From DASUPK01 sp963695675 (GTDB lineage: Bacteria > Actinomycetota > Thermoleophilia > Solirubrobacterales > 70-9): a DNA stretch of 64,000 bases. The notes under the pieces were generated by a model. That model was not told where the DNA came from. It saw only the letters and a program-made list of their open reading frames with translations, and ran no database searches. The position numbers and the translations under genes are program-made. The stretch covers positions 806,001-870,000 of the forward strand of contig CAVOGY010000007.1 of the NCBI GenBank assembly GCA_963695675.1, given 5' to 3'. Shown piece by piece: positions 57,256 to 64,000 of the stretch. Every line of letters starts with the position of its first letter. Position 1 is the stretch's first letter.

Positions 57256-58773
57256 GTGGGTGCCCTCGAAGACCTGCGCGATCGGCTCGGCGAGATCCAC
57301 GATCTGAGCCGAGCCGCTTCGCTGCTCGCCTGGGACGAGCGGACGATGATGCCCTCGGCGGGCGCGGAGGCGCGCGCGGAGACGCTCGCGACCCTCGCCC
57401 GGGTCCGGCACGAGATGTTCACCGCCGACGAGATCGGCAGCCTGATCGAGGAGGTCCGCTCGGGGCCCGGGGGCGACGCTCCACCAGGCGAGTCGATCGA
57501 GGCCGACCTCGCCCGGGTGGTGGCCCGCGATTGGGAGAAGGCCCGCCGGGTCCCCTCCGATCTGCGCGCGGAGCTCGCCCGGGCGAGCTCGATCGCCGAG
57601 AACGCCTGGGTCGAGGCGAAGCACCGCTCGGACTTCGCGATGCTGCTCCCGCACCTCGAACGCAACGTCGAGCTGACCCGCCGCTACGCCGACTGCTACG
57701 ACGGATTCCCGGGCTTCTCCCACCCCTACGACCCGCTGCTCGACGAGTACGAGCCCGAAATGACCACCGAGCGGATGAGGGCGGTGCTGGTCGGGCTTCG
57801 CGAGGGTCTGGTCCCGCTGATCGCCGAGGCGACCGGAAACGGCGCCGGCGCGAACGATGATTCGTTCCGCGGGGAGTTCGCGGCCGAGGCGCAGCGCGAG
57901 CTGATCGCGGAGCTGGTCTCGGAGCTGCCCTTCCCGGCTGACTCGTGGCGGATCGACCCCACCGAGCACCCCTTCGCGATCTCGATCGGGAGGGGCGACG
58001 TTCGCCTGACGACGCGATACGACGAGGCCAACCTGGCGATGGCGCTGTTCAGCGCGATGCACGAGGCTGGCCATGGGCTGTACGAGGCGGGTGTCGATCC
58101 GCGGCTCAGGCGCACCCCGCTCTCGAAGCCGCGCTCCCTCGGCCTGCACGAGTCGCAGAGCCGTCTCTGGGAGAACTGGGTGGCTCGCGGGCGTCCCTAC
58201 CTCGAGCGGCTGCTGCCGCGGCTGCGGGAGCGCTTTCCCGGGGCGTTCGACGAGGTCGACGCGGCGGGGCTCGAGCGCGCCGCGAACCGGGTGGAGCCCT
58301 CGCTGATCCGGATCGAGGCCGACGAGGTCACCTACAACCTTCACATCCTGATCCGCTTCGAGCTCGAGCTCGAGATCTTCGAGGGTGGCCTGCCGCTCGC
58401 CGATCTGCCGGAAGCCTGGAACGCCCGATACCGCGCCTACCTCGGGCTGGAGGTACCCGACGACGCGCACGGCGTGCTCCAGGATGTCCACTGGGCGGGC
58501 GGCGCCTTCGGCTACTTCCCGACCTACAGCCTCGGCAACATCATCGCCGGTCAGCTCTGGGAGGCGGCCTCGCGCGACCTCGGCGACCTGCCGGCCCGTA
58601 TCGGCGAGGGAGACCTCGCCGCGCTCGGCGAGTGGCTGCGCGACAAGGTGCACCGGCATGGCCGCCGCCTCTCCCCCGCCGAGATCCTCGAGCGCGCCGG
58701 CTGTGGCGAGCTCTCGGTGGAGCCGCTACTGGAACACCTGCGGGGGCGCGTGGCACTGGCCGTTCAGTCCTGA
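57256..58773 (+). CDS. M32-family metallocarboxypeptidase (carboxypeptidase Taq-like)
   Basis: The 505 aa zinc peptidase removes C-terminal residues from peptides. The HEXXH-type motif is MHEAGHGLYEAGVDPRLRRTPL (about residues 264-285), with HESQSRLWENWVARGRPY downstream holding the third ligand. The C-terminus WEAASRDLGDLPARIGEGD..GRRLSPAEI is complete. GTG start, probably leaderless. Confidence 0.95.
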   Translation: MGALEDLRDRLGEIHDLSRAASLLAWDERTMMPSAGAEARAETLATLARVRHEMFTADEIGSLIEEVRSGPGGDAPPGESIEADLARVVARDWEKARRVPSDLRAELARASSIAENAWVEAKHRSDFAMLLPHLERNVELTRRYADCYDGFPGFSHPYDPLLDEYEPEMTTERMRAVLVGLREGLVPLIAEATGNGAGANDDSFRGEFAAEAQRELIAELVSELPFPADSWRIDPTEHPFAISIGRGDVRLTTRYDEANLAMALFSAMHEAGHGLYEAGVDPRLRRTPLSKPRSLGLHESQSRLWENWVARGRPYLERLLPRLRERFPGAFDEVDAAGLERAANRVEPSLIRIEADEVTYNLHILIRFELELEIFEGGLPLADLPEAWNARYRAYLGLEVPDDAHGVLQDVHWAGGAFGYFPTYSLGNIIAGQLWEAASRDLGDLPARIGEGDLAALGEWLRDKVHRHGRRLSPAEILERAGCGELSVEPLLEHLRGRVALAVQS

Positions 58774-58830
58774 ACGACGGTCACGGTGCATGCATATCAA
58801 GCCGCAATTTGCGGGTATGTTCGGTCGGGG

Positions 58831-59672
58831 ATGGCAGTTGGACCGAGCCGCAACGGCGTATACGGGGGCTGGACGCACGCAGGCAACAGTCGCGTCTTCG
58901 TCCGCGTGCCGACTGAGCTCAAGGAGCTCTCTCGGTCCTGGAACGTGTTCCATGGCAACGGCGGACCGCCCGAGCTCGGGGTCACCCCGATCGTCCTGGT
59001 GCACGGCCTCTCCTCTAGCCGCACTCTCAAGCCGCTGATCCGGGCGCTCGGCAGCCGCCGTCCCGTTTACGCGCCCGATCTGCCCGGCTTCGGGATGAGC
59101 GACCAGCCGATCCATGCGCTCGACATCCCCGGCCTCGCCGACGCCCTGCAGCGCTGGCAGTTCGAAGAACCAACTCGCGCCCGCGATCGTGATCGGAGTC
59201 TCCTTCGGCTGCCATGTGGCTGTCGACCTCGCCGCCCGCCACCCGGCCGCCGTCGATCGCCTCGTTCTCGTCGGCCCGACCTTCGACCCGGAGGCGCGCA
59301 CGCCCTCGCGCCTAGCGCTGCGCTGGGCGCGCAACTGCCGCGCACTCCTCTCCCCGCCGCCTGCCGCACGGTGGTGCACGACTTCATCGACGCCGGGCCG
59401 TGGCGGACCATGCGCACCCTGCGCCGCGCGCTCGAGGACCCGGTCGAGGACAAGCTCGGGGACATCGAGGCGCCAGACCCTGGTTGTCCGGCCGGAGCGC
59501 GACCACCTCGTGCCCGGCCAGGTGGACCGAGCGGGTGGCCGAGCTGATTCCCAACTGCGAGCTAGTCCTGCTGCCGAAGGCGGCCCACGGGATCGGGCCG
59601 CGCATCGCGGCCCGCCTGACGACGCTCCTCGTACCCTTCCTCGCTGAACATGAGGAATCGCTGATCGATTGA
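58831..59672 (+). pseudogene. alpha/beta hydrolase with four frameshifts
   Basis: Pieces of one alpha/beta hydrolase lie in three frames: IVLVHGLSSSRTLKPLIRALGSRRPVYAPDLPG, then LAPAIVIGVSFGCHVAVDLAARHP (nucleophile elbow VSFGC) after an extra base at about 59166, then RTVVHDFIDAGPWRTMRTLRRALEDPVEDKLGDIEAP after a one-base loss near 59360, then TLVVRPERDHLVPGQ after an extra base near 59473, then TERVAELIPNCELVLLPKAAHG after another near 59520. The elbow VSFGCH has Phe in the GxSxG position. It is the densest frameshift cluster in the window. Confidence 0.75.
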
Positions 59673-60148
59673 GCGAGATCGAGCGACACAGGGGGCTGAT
59701 CCGCTTCGGGCTCCTCTACCTGACCGTGACGATCGGCGTGGTCGGGGCTTGGATCCTGATCGCGCCCCGGGGCTTCTACGACACCTTCCCAGGCGGCGGC
59801 GTCCACTGGGTCTCTGCCCTGCCGCCCTACAACGAGCATCTGGAGCGCGACTTCGGCGCCACGAGCCTGGCGCTCGCAGTGCTCGCCGGGCTGGCGGCGC
59901 TCTGGATGGAGCGCCGCGTGATCCAGGCCGCGGCGATCAGCCTGTTCGTCGCCGGGGTGCCGCATCTCGTCTACCACCTGACCACGACGGGTCACTACTC
60001 GACCGGTGACAACGTCGCCAGCATCACCGGTCTGACGCTCGACGCGCTGCTGCCGCTCGCCCTGCTGTACCTGGTCAGCGACCGGGCCCAGGCCGGCGCA
60101 CCGATCGGTGCCGCAAGGCCTGCCCGCGCGACTCCTTCGTCGCCCTAA
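59669..60148 (+). CDS. hypothetical four-helix membrane protein
   Basis: The 159 aa product has four helices (about residues 11-30, 64-81, 86-104, 120-137) with RDFGATSLALAVLAG and HLVYHLTT in between, reminiscent of small DoxX/DUF4345-type proteins but not assignable. TTG start overlapping the hydrolase stop by 4 bp. Confidence 0.6.
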   Translation: MSEIERHRGLIRFGLLYLTVTIGVVGAWILIAPRGFYDTFPGGGVHWVSALPPYNEHLERDFGATSLALAVLAGLAALWMERRVIQAAAISLFVAGVPHLVYHLTTTGHYSTGDNVASITGLTLDALLPLALLYLVSDRAQAGAPIGAARPARATPSSP

Positions 60149-60519
60149 CGCTTGCCCGAGATCAGGTCCCAGGCGCGCCCGAGCTTCTGCCTCAGCGCCG
60201 ACTCCTCCGGTTCTGAGAGCTCATCCGGCCCGACCTCGAGCGCACCCGGACTCGGGCTCGGCTTGGGGAGCTTCTCGGCGCCGGCTCGGTCGATCTTGAG
60301 CAGTACCCCGCGCTCGAAGATCTCCTCGACCTGGTCCGCGTCGACGAACCGGTGCCCACCCGGTAGCACGCTGGTGTCGAGCACGATCCCATCGAAGATG
60401 TCGTCTTCCGGCACAGCGAGCACGTGCTCGACCTTCCCCACCTTCTCCCCATCGCTCGTGTAGACATCGGCGCCCTTGCCGAGGCTGAGGTAGGAGCTCG
60501 GCTGGCCGAGGTCGGGCAT
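60145..60519 (-). CDS. PRC-barrel domain protein
   Basis: The 124 aa product has the PRC-barrel start GADVYTSDGEKVGKVEHVLAVPEDDIFDGIVLDT, and a C-terminal acidic linker ending in an ALRQKLGRAWDLI helix. PRC-barrel proteins bind ligands or RNA; no partner is visible. It overlaps the convergent neighbour by 4 bp. Confidence 0.78.
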   Translation of the reverse strand: MPDLGQPSSYLSLGKGADVYTSDGEKVGKVEHVLAVPEDDIFDGIVLDTSVLPGGHRFVDADQVEEIFERGVLLKIDRAGAEKLPKPSPSPGALEVGPDELSEPEESALRQKLGRAWDLISGKR

Positions 60520-60615
60520 GGGGCGAGCCTAACGTAGGTCCCGTCCTCGACTTCGGGTCTCCTACTCCCGAACGACGAATCCGTCGAGCCAGCGGAGCGC
60601 ATCCAGCGGTATCAG

Positions 60616-60621
60616 TAGGAT
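60616..60621 (+). promoter_or_regulatory. -10-like box TAGGAT
   Basis: CAGTAGGAT ends 11 nt before ATG 60633. Confidence 0.35.
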
Positions 60622-60632
60622 CGCGCCGCTCG

Positions 60633-61030
60633 ATGGACCACGCCCTGCTCTTCTTTCACGTGCTGGCGGCCTTCTTTCTCGGCACGGGCGTGGTCATCTA
60701 CACGGCCTTCGTGCTCGGCAGTCCGGTAAACCGGCCGACTCGCCTGGTCGCCGAGATTCTCTGGGGCGTCGGCGGCCTCGGCACGCTCGCGTTCGGCATC
60801 TGGCTCGCCCTCAACCGCCCCGAGTACGAGATCTGGGACGGCTGGATCATCGCCGCGCTGATCCTCTGGGTGCTCGCCACGGGCTCCGGCGCCCAGACGA
60901 GCCGTGGAGTGCAGCCGCGGGGGATGACTCGGCGGTCGCGGTCGACCGGCGCACGCAGTTCGCGCACTGGATGAGGGTCCTCTATGTGGTCGCCCTGCTC
61001 GTCGTCATGGTCTGGAAGCCGGGGGCGTGA
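60633..61030 (+). pseudogene. DUF2269-like membrane protein, one frameshift
   Basis: Residues 1-90 hold three helices (LFFHVLAAFFLGTGVVIYTAFV and WDGWIIAALILWVLATGSG). Near 60917 one base appears lost, and the rest (RTQFAHWMRVLYVVALLVVMVWKPGA) is in another frame, ending at TGA 61030. The restored protein has the four-helix layout of DUF2269-type membrane proteins. Overlaps the next gene by 4 bp. Confidence 0.65.
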
Positions 61031-61488
61031 GGGTGCTCGCCGTCATCCGGCCCGACTCCTGGTTCTTCCCCCTCTTCCTCCACATCGCGGGGTCGATGGT
61101 GCTGGTCGGCGCGCTGGCGCTGGCGTCGATCTCGCTGATCGCCGCCTGGCGGAGCGGCTCGGCCGCGCTCATCCGGCTCGCCTACCTGAGCCTGTTCTAC
61201 GGGGCGCTGCCGGGCTACATTGTCTTCCGGATCGGGGCGGAGTGGATCGCCAGCAAGGAGGGTCTGACGAACTCCGATCTCACCTGGATCGGGATCGGCT
61301 ACGGCGTCAGCGACCTCGGCGCCCTCCTGTTGCTCGTCGCCCTGGTGATCGGTGGCTTCGGCGTGCGGCGCATCAACCGGGGCGGGGGAGCATCGGTGGT
61401 CTCGGCCCGGATCGTCACCGGCCTGGTCTCGCTCGTCCTGGTGGCCTACCTGGTTGCGGTCTGGGCGATGACCACCAAGCCGACCTAG
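61027..61488 (+). CDS. hypothetical four-helix membrane protein
   Basis: The 153 aa product has helices at about residues 13-41, 54-70, 90-107 and 124-146, and a conserved FPLFLHIAGSMVLVGALALA start. It resembles the preceding gene in layout (a likely duplicated pair). GTG start overlapping the previous TGA. Function unknown. Confidence 0.65.
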   Translation: MRVLAVIRPDSWFFPLFLHIAGSMVLVGALALASISLIAAWRSGSAALIRLAYLSLFYGALPGYIVFRIGAEWIASKEGLTNSDLTWIGIGYGVSDLGALLLLVALVIGGFGVRRINRGGGASVVSARIVTGLVSLVLVAYLVAVWAMTTKPT

Positions 61489-62363
61489 CGGGCGACCGCC
61501 GGGCCCCTCCAGCGCAGGTAGTTGGGCCCGAAGCTTCTCGCCTGCGGCGGCATCAGCGGACCGGAGGCCCTCGAGATCCGGGCCAGCGCTTGGAAGCGGA
61601 GCTCCTTGGTGGCGCTCCAGCGAACACCGAGCCGCCCGCGCAGCACCGGTGGCAGCATCCCCAGCGTCGCCAAGGCGCCTGCCCTCGTATATGGCCAGCG
61701 GAGCAGGCGCCAGACGCCATCGCGCATCCAGGGCAGCGGCGGGGCGGCGGGATCGCGGAGCGCGCCGATCACGTCCTGCGCCGCCTCGGTGTCCTCCAGC
61801 TCCCGGTTGACCATCGCGTCGAAGTAGCGGAGCAGCTCGGGCCAGGTCCCGGGCAGATCGCCGTCGCCGACGCCGACGAGGCGGCCCAGCCGGCGCCACT
61901 CGAACCAGAAGCGATCGATCTCGGCCGGAAGCAGGGGAGGCGAGCAGAAGAGACGGTGCCCGCGCACGATCGACTCCGCCAGCGTGGCGTGGACCCAGGC
62001 GTAGGGCCCCGGGTCGAGGGCGTGGTAGGGCACGCCGTCGGGCCGCACGCCCTCGATCCGCCTGTGCATCTCGCGCACCCGTCGGCCGACCTCCCAGGCG
62101 AGGTCCGCTCCCCCGTAGACCATCGAGCTGGTGTAGTCGAGCGTGCGCAGCAGCCGGCCCCACGGCTCCTGCTTGAAGTCGGAGTGCTGGCTCACCCCCG
62201 CCCCCACCGAGGGGTGGCTCACCTGCAGGAGCAGCGCGTAGCCGGAGGCGGCGAAGAGGCGGGCGTCGCCCGCGATCCGCCAGGTGATCCCGCCGCGCGG
62301 CGGGATCAACTCGCCCGCCTCAACGCGTGTCGGCAGCAGCGGTTCCCGTTGGCTGGTAGCGAT
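61485..62363 (-). CDS. DUF2236 (MpaB/latex-clearing-protein-like) oxygenase
   Basis: The protein has IPPRGGITWRIAGDARLFAASGYALLLQVSHPSVGAGVSQHSDF, HALDPGPYAWVHATLAESIV and the C-terminal WPYTRAGALATLGMLPPVLRGRLGV, a pattern of haem-dependent rubber- and peptide-modifying oxygenases. The start is unclear: no ATG/GTG/TTG lies in frame near the expected N-terminus. ATC 62363 would give a natural opening (ATSQREPLLPTRV), while the next upstream standard start overlaps the neighbour gene. Confidence 0.75.
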   Translation of the reverse strand: MATSQREPLLPTRVEAGELIPPRGGITWRIAGDARLFAASGYALLLQVSHPSVGAGVSQHSDFKQEPWGRLLRTLDYTSSMVYGGADLAWEVGRRVREMHRRIEGVRPDGVPYHALDPGPYAWVHATLAESIVRGHRLFCSPPLLPAEIDRFWFEWRRLGRLVGVGDGDLPGTWPELLRYFDAMVNRELEDTEAAQDVIGALRDPAAPPLPWMRDGVWRLLRWPYTRAGALATLGMLPPVLRGRLGVRWSATKELRFQALARISRASGPLMPPQARSFGPNYLRWRGPAVAR

Positions 62364-62447
62364 GGCACGCCGGAGTATCGCTCGCGTACCGGCCGTCCGG
62401 GCCCTATGGGCGGAATAGGATCGGCCGACCAGCGAAAAGGAGCGGAG

Positions 62448-62735
62448 ATGTACGCACGTGTAGTCAGGTTCACCGACATCGACCGCCAGCGGATCGAGGA
62501 CACCGCCGGCCAAATCGAATCGGGCGAGGGGCCGCCACCCGGCGTCTCCCCCCACTCGATCCAGGTCGTGGTGGACGGTGCCCAGTCCACCGCCGTGGTG
62601 ATCCTCTTCTTCGAGAGCGAAGAGGACCTGCGCAACGCGGACCAGGCGCTCAACGAGATGGACTCCTCAGAGACGCCCGGCACCCGCGCCTCGGTCGATC
62701 AGGGCGAGGTCAAGGTCGACGCACAGATGGGCTGA
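62448..62735 (+). CDS. ABM-fold-like small protein
   Basis: The 95 aa product (MYARVVRFTDIDRQRIEDTA.. SIQVVVDGAQSTAVVILFFESEEDLRNADQALNEM) has the length and strand-helix pattern of dimeric ferredoxin-like antibiotic-biosynthesis-monooxygenase proteins, but no catalytic residues can be assigned. A strong Shine-Dalgarno (AAAAGGAGCGGAG) precedes the ATG. Confidence 0.75.
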   Translation: MYARVVRFTDIDRQRIEDTAGQIESGEGPPPGVSPHSIQVVVDGAQSTAVVILFFESEEDLRNADQALNEMDSSETPGTRASVDQGEVKVDAQMG

Positions 62736-62768
62736 GGCTGGGATGTCCGCCGGCGCCGGACCCTGAGC

Positions 62769-63476
62769 TCAGGCGGCGGCCTGGGCGGCGGCGGCGATCC
62801 GGCCAAGCTCGCGGCCGAGCGTCTCCGGCGTCCAGCCGTCTTCGCCGGAGAGCAGCAGGCGGGCGCCGGACTCCGCGAGCCCGGCGATCGAGTTGCCGAG
62901 CAGCCGCGCGGTCTTCTCGGGATCGGCCCGCTTGCCGTCCCGGGCCTCGAGCCAGCCCTTGGCGACCAGGGTGAGCCGCTTCACTTGCTCCTCGCGGCCG
63001 CGCTGGATCCGGTGGGCGATCGCGGCGTTGCCGCCCCCCTCCCCCAGGAAGATCAACCGGTAGACCTCGGGCGAATCGCCGACCGCTCGCAGGAATCCGG
63101 TGAAGCCCTCGGTCAGGGTGGTCTCGAGATCGGAGAGGTCGGTGTTCTCGAAGGCGCCCTGGATCTCGGCCAGGATCCGCTGCTCCTCGCGGGCGAGCAG
63201 CGCCCGGAAGAGCTCGTCCTTGCCGGGGAAGCAGGCATAGACGACCGGCTTGGTGACGCCGGCCTGGTCGGCGACGGCCTGCATCGAGGTGCCGTCGTAG
63301 CCGTGCTCGAGGAAGAGCTCTAGGGCGGCGTCCAGCACCTCGGGCCGGCGGCGCTCGGGGCCGAGGTGCGCGGCGCGCTTGCGGTGATGCTCGGCCTTGG
63401 CGGCGTGCTTGGCGGCCAGCCGCTGGTGCTGGATCGCGCTCCGCTTCCGCCGTGAGCTGGTTCTCCTGGTCGCCAT
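62769..63476 (-). CDS. TetR-family regulator, divergent from an SCP2 gene
   Basis: The 235 aa repressor starts with a basic leader (RRTSSRRKRSAIQHQRLAAKHAAKAEHHRKRAA), then the helix-turn-helix ALELFLEHGYDGTSMQAVADQAGVTKPVVYACFPGK and a helical ligand domain. Two operators with 20-bp spacing lie in the divergent gap. It may sense an acyl-CoA or sterol-like ligand and control the SCP2 gene. Confidence 0.9.
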   Translation of the reverse strand: MATRRTSSRRKRSAIQHQRLAAKHAAKAEHHRKRAAHLGPERRRPEVLDAALELFLEHGYDGTSMQAVADQAGVTKPVVYACFPGKDELFRALLAREEQRILAEIQGAFENTDLSDLETTLTEGFTGFLRAVGDSPEVYRLIFLGEGGGNAAIAHRIQRGREEQVKRLTLVAKGWLEARDGKRADPEKTARLLGNSIAGLAESGARLLLSGEDGWTPETLGRELGRIAAAAQAAA

Positions 63477-63479
63477 TTC

Positions 63480-63512
63480 CTACCTATGGTAGCTTTTTCC
63501 TACTCCAGGTAG
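63480..63512. promoter_or_regulatory. two TetR operators 20 bp apart
   Basis: CTACCTATGGTAG (63480-63492) is a perfect palindrome around TAT. CTACTCCAGGTAG (63500-63512) repeats it with one mismatch. Centres are 20 bp apart, about two helical turns, between divergent tetR and the SCP2 gene. Confidence 0.65.
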
Positions 63513-63535
63513 CAACCTTACACGGGAGGTATGTC

Positions 63536-64000
63536 GTGCCTGACGAGATCTCGATCGCCGAAGCCGATCTCGCCCAGTTCAAACCCGAGCAGTTCGCCGG
63601 GCTGATCGCCACCGCATCAGACGAGCAGCTCTCCGAGGTGATCCACGGCCCCCTGCGCAAGCAGGTCCTCGACGAGATCTTCGGCCGGATGGCCGACCAC
63701 GTCGAACCCGCCCAGGTCGGCAACCTCGACGCCGTCGTCCACTTCAAGATCCTCGACCCCCCCAAGGAGCAGGGCGGCGGCGACGACCACTACGAGGTGA
63801 TCTTCGCCGACGGCGCCTGCCGCGCCACCGACTCACCCGAGCGCGAGCCCGAGGTGACGATCAAGGTCGGCGGCGTCCACTTCCTGAAGCTCGCCGCCAA
63901 CAAGGCCTCCGGACCCGTCCTCTTCATGACCGGCAAGCTCAAGCTCGAGGGCGACGTGATGCTCGCCAGCCGGCTAACGAGCTTCTTCAGGATTCCGAGC
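63536..64000 (+). CDS. SCP2 sterol-carrier-domain protein, 3' truncated by window
   Basis: The first 155 residues are visible: EISIAEADLAQFKPEQFAGLIA, a helical start, then the SCP2 fold VHFKILDPPKEQGGGDDHYEV, DSPEREPEVTIKVGGVHFLKLAANKASGPVLFMTGKLKLEGDVMLA. It probably binds a lipid or acyl-CoA. GTG 63536 follows GGGAGGT. The gene continues beyond the window. Confidence 0.88.
   Translation, partial: MPDEISIAEADLAQFKPEQFAGLIATASDEQLSEVIHGPLRKQVLDEIFGRMADHVEPAQVGNLDAVVHFKILDPPKEQGGGDDHYEVIFADGACRATDSPEREPEVTIKVGGVHFLKLAANKASGPVLFMTGKLKLEGDVMLASRLTSFFRIPS

Noticed and set aside
1..64000. Prophage, insertion sequence or plasmid genes
   Set aside because: No integrase, transposase, capsid, relaxase or replication protein is recognisable; gene content is chromosomal.
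1..64000. tRNA genes
   Set aside because: No GTTCGANNC T-loop with a matching acceptor stem was seen in intergenic sequence. A tRNAscan run would be decisive.

Overview
The window is high-GC actinobacterial chromosome, most likely from the Solirubrobacterales/Thermoleophilia group. This is inferred from the mix of F420-type LLM oxidoreductases, a deazaflavin-dependent reductase, egtB-egtD, a Mycobacterium-type CtpE-like P-ATPase, NHEJ LigD modules, RES/Xre and codon use. There are no rRNA operons, recognisable tRNAs, phage genes, insertion sequences or CRISPR arrays. Both window edges cut genes: a YihY/BrkB membrane protein on the left and an SCP2 sterol-carrier protein on the right.

Layout. 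0-13 kb is housekeeping and redox metabolism: glpX, ergothioneine genes egtB-egtD, an SDR, a prepilin-like protein, the three-gene proton-translocating transhydrogenase (pntA, pntAb, pntB) and two LLM oxidoreductases. 12.6-13.6 kb is a type II RES/Xre toxin-antitoxin pair. 13.7-18.3 kb holds a CtpE-like P-ATPase, pyruvate kinase and a DUF421 protein. 18-26 kb holds a thioesterase, a crotonase, LigD polymerase and ligase modules, LhgO and a VLCAD-like acyl-CoA dehydrogenase. 26-32 kb holds an ECF sigma factor with its anti-sigma, a TetR regulator, cupredoxin-like lipoproteins, a thiolase and a coiled-coil protein. 32-40 kb holds a PAS protein, MBL proteins, broken amidase and amine oxidase genes, MsrA, a NUDIX hydrolase, DUF429, and a small 5S-like RNA next to csbD. 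40-47 kb holds WS/DGAT, the LigD phosphoesterase module, a semialdehyde dehydrogenase, a VIT transporter and Fur pair, a hydrolase/GNAT pair and an AI-2E-family exporter. 47-51 kb is a MarR-controlled DrrABC-like exporter. 51-64 kb holds a deacetylase-glycosyltransferase fusion, a catalase-like protein, many small membrane proteins, an M32 carboxypeptidase, a DUF2236 oxygenase and a TetR/SCP2 pair.

Four window-wide patterns stand out. (1) A short palindromic repeat (PR-A, core GATGCGAGGG..ACCCGTTT) with compensatory arm changes is scattered through the window. Copies lie on stop codons and also inside reading frames, including the RES toxin, the pyruvate kinase N-terminus and a small membrane protein. 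A second repeat (PR-B, core CGGCTTCGCCATCAGATC) behaves similarly. (2) Many genes have a TANNNT box (often TAGGNT) ending 6-10 nt before the start codon, which suggests leaderless transcription. (3) In two genes the triplet at that exact position is ATC, with no usable ATG/GTG/TTG for the conserved N-terminus. (4) At least eight genes carry single-base frameshifts, mostly +1, in otherwise well-conserved sequence. This looks either like an insertion-biased consensus error or like recent decay, and the starts and frames of those genes should be read with that in mind.
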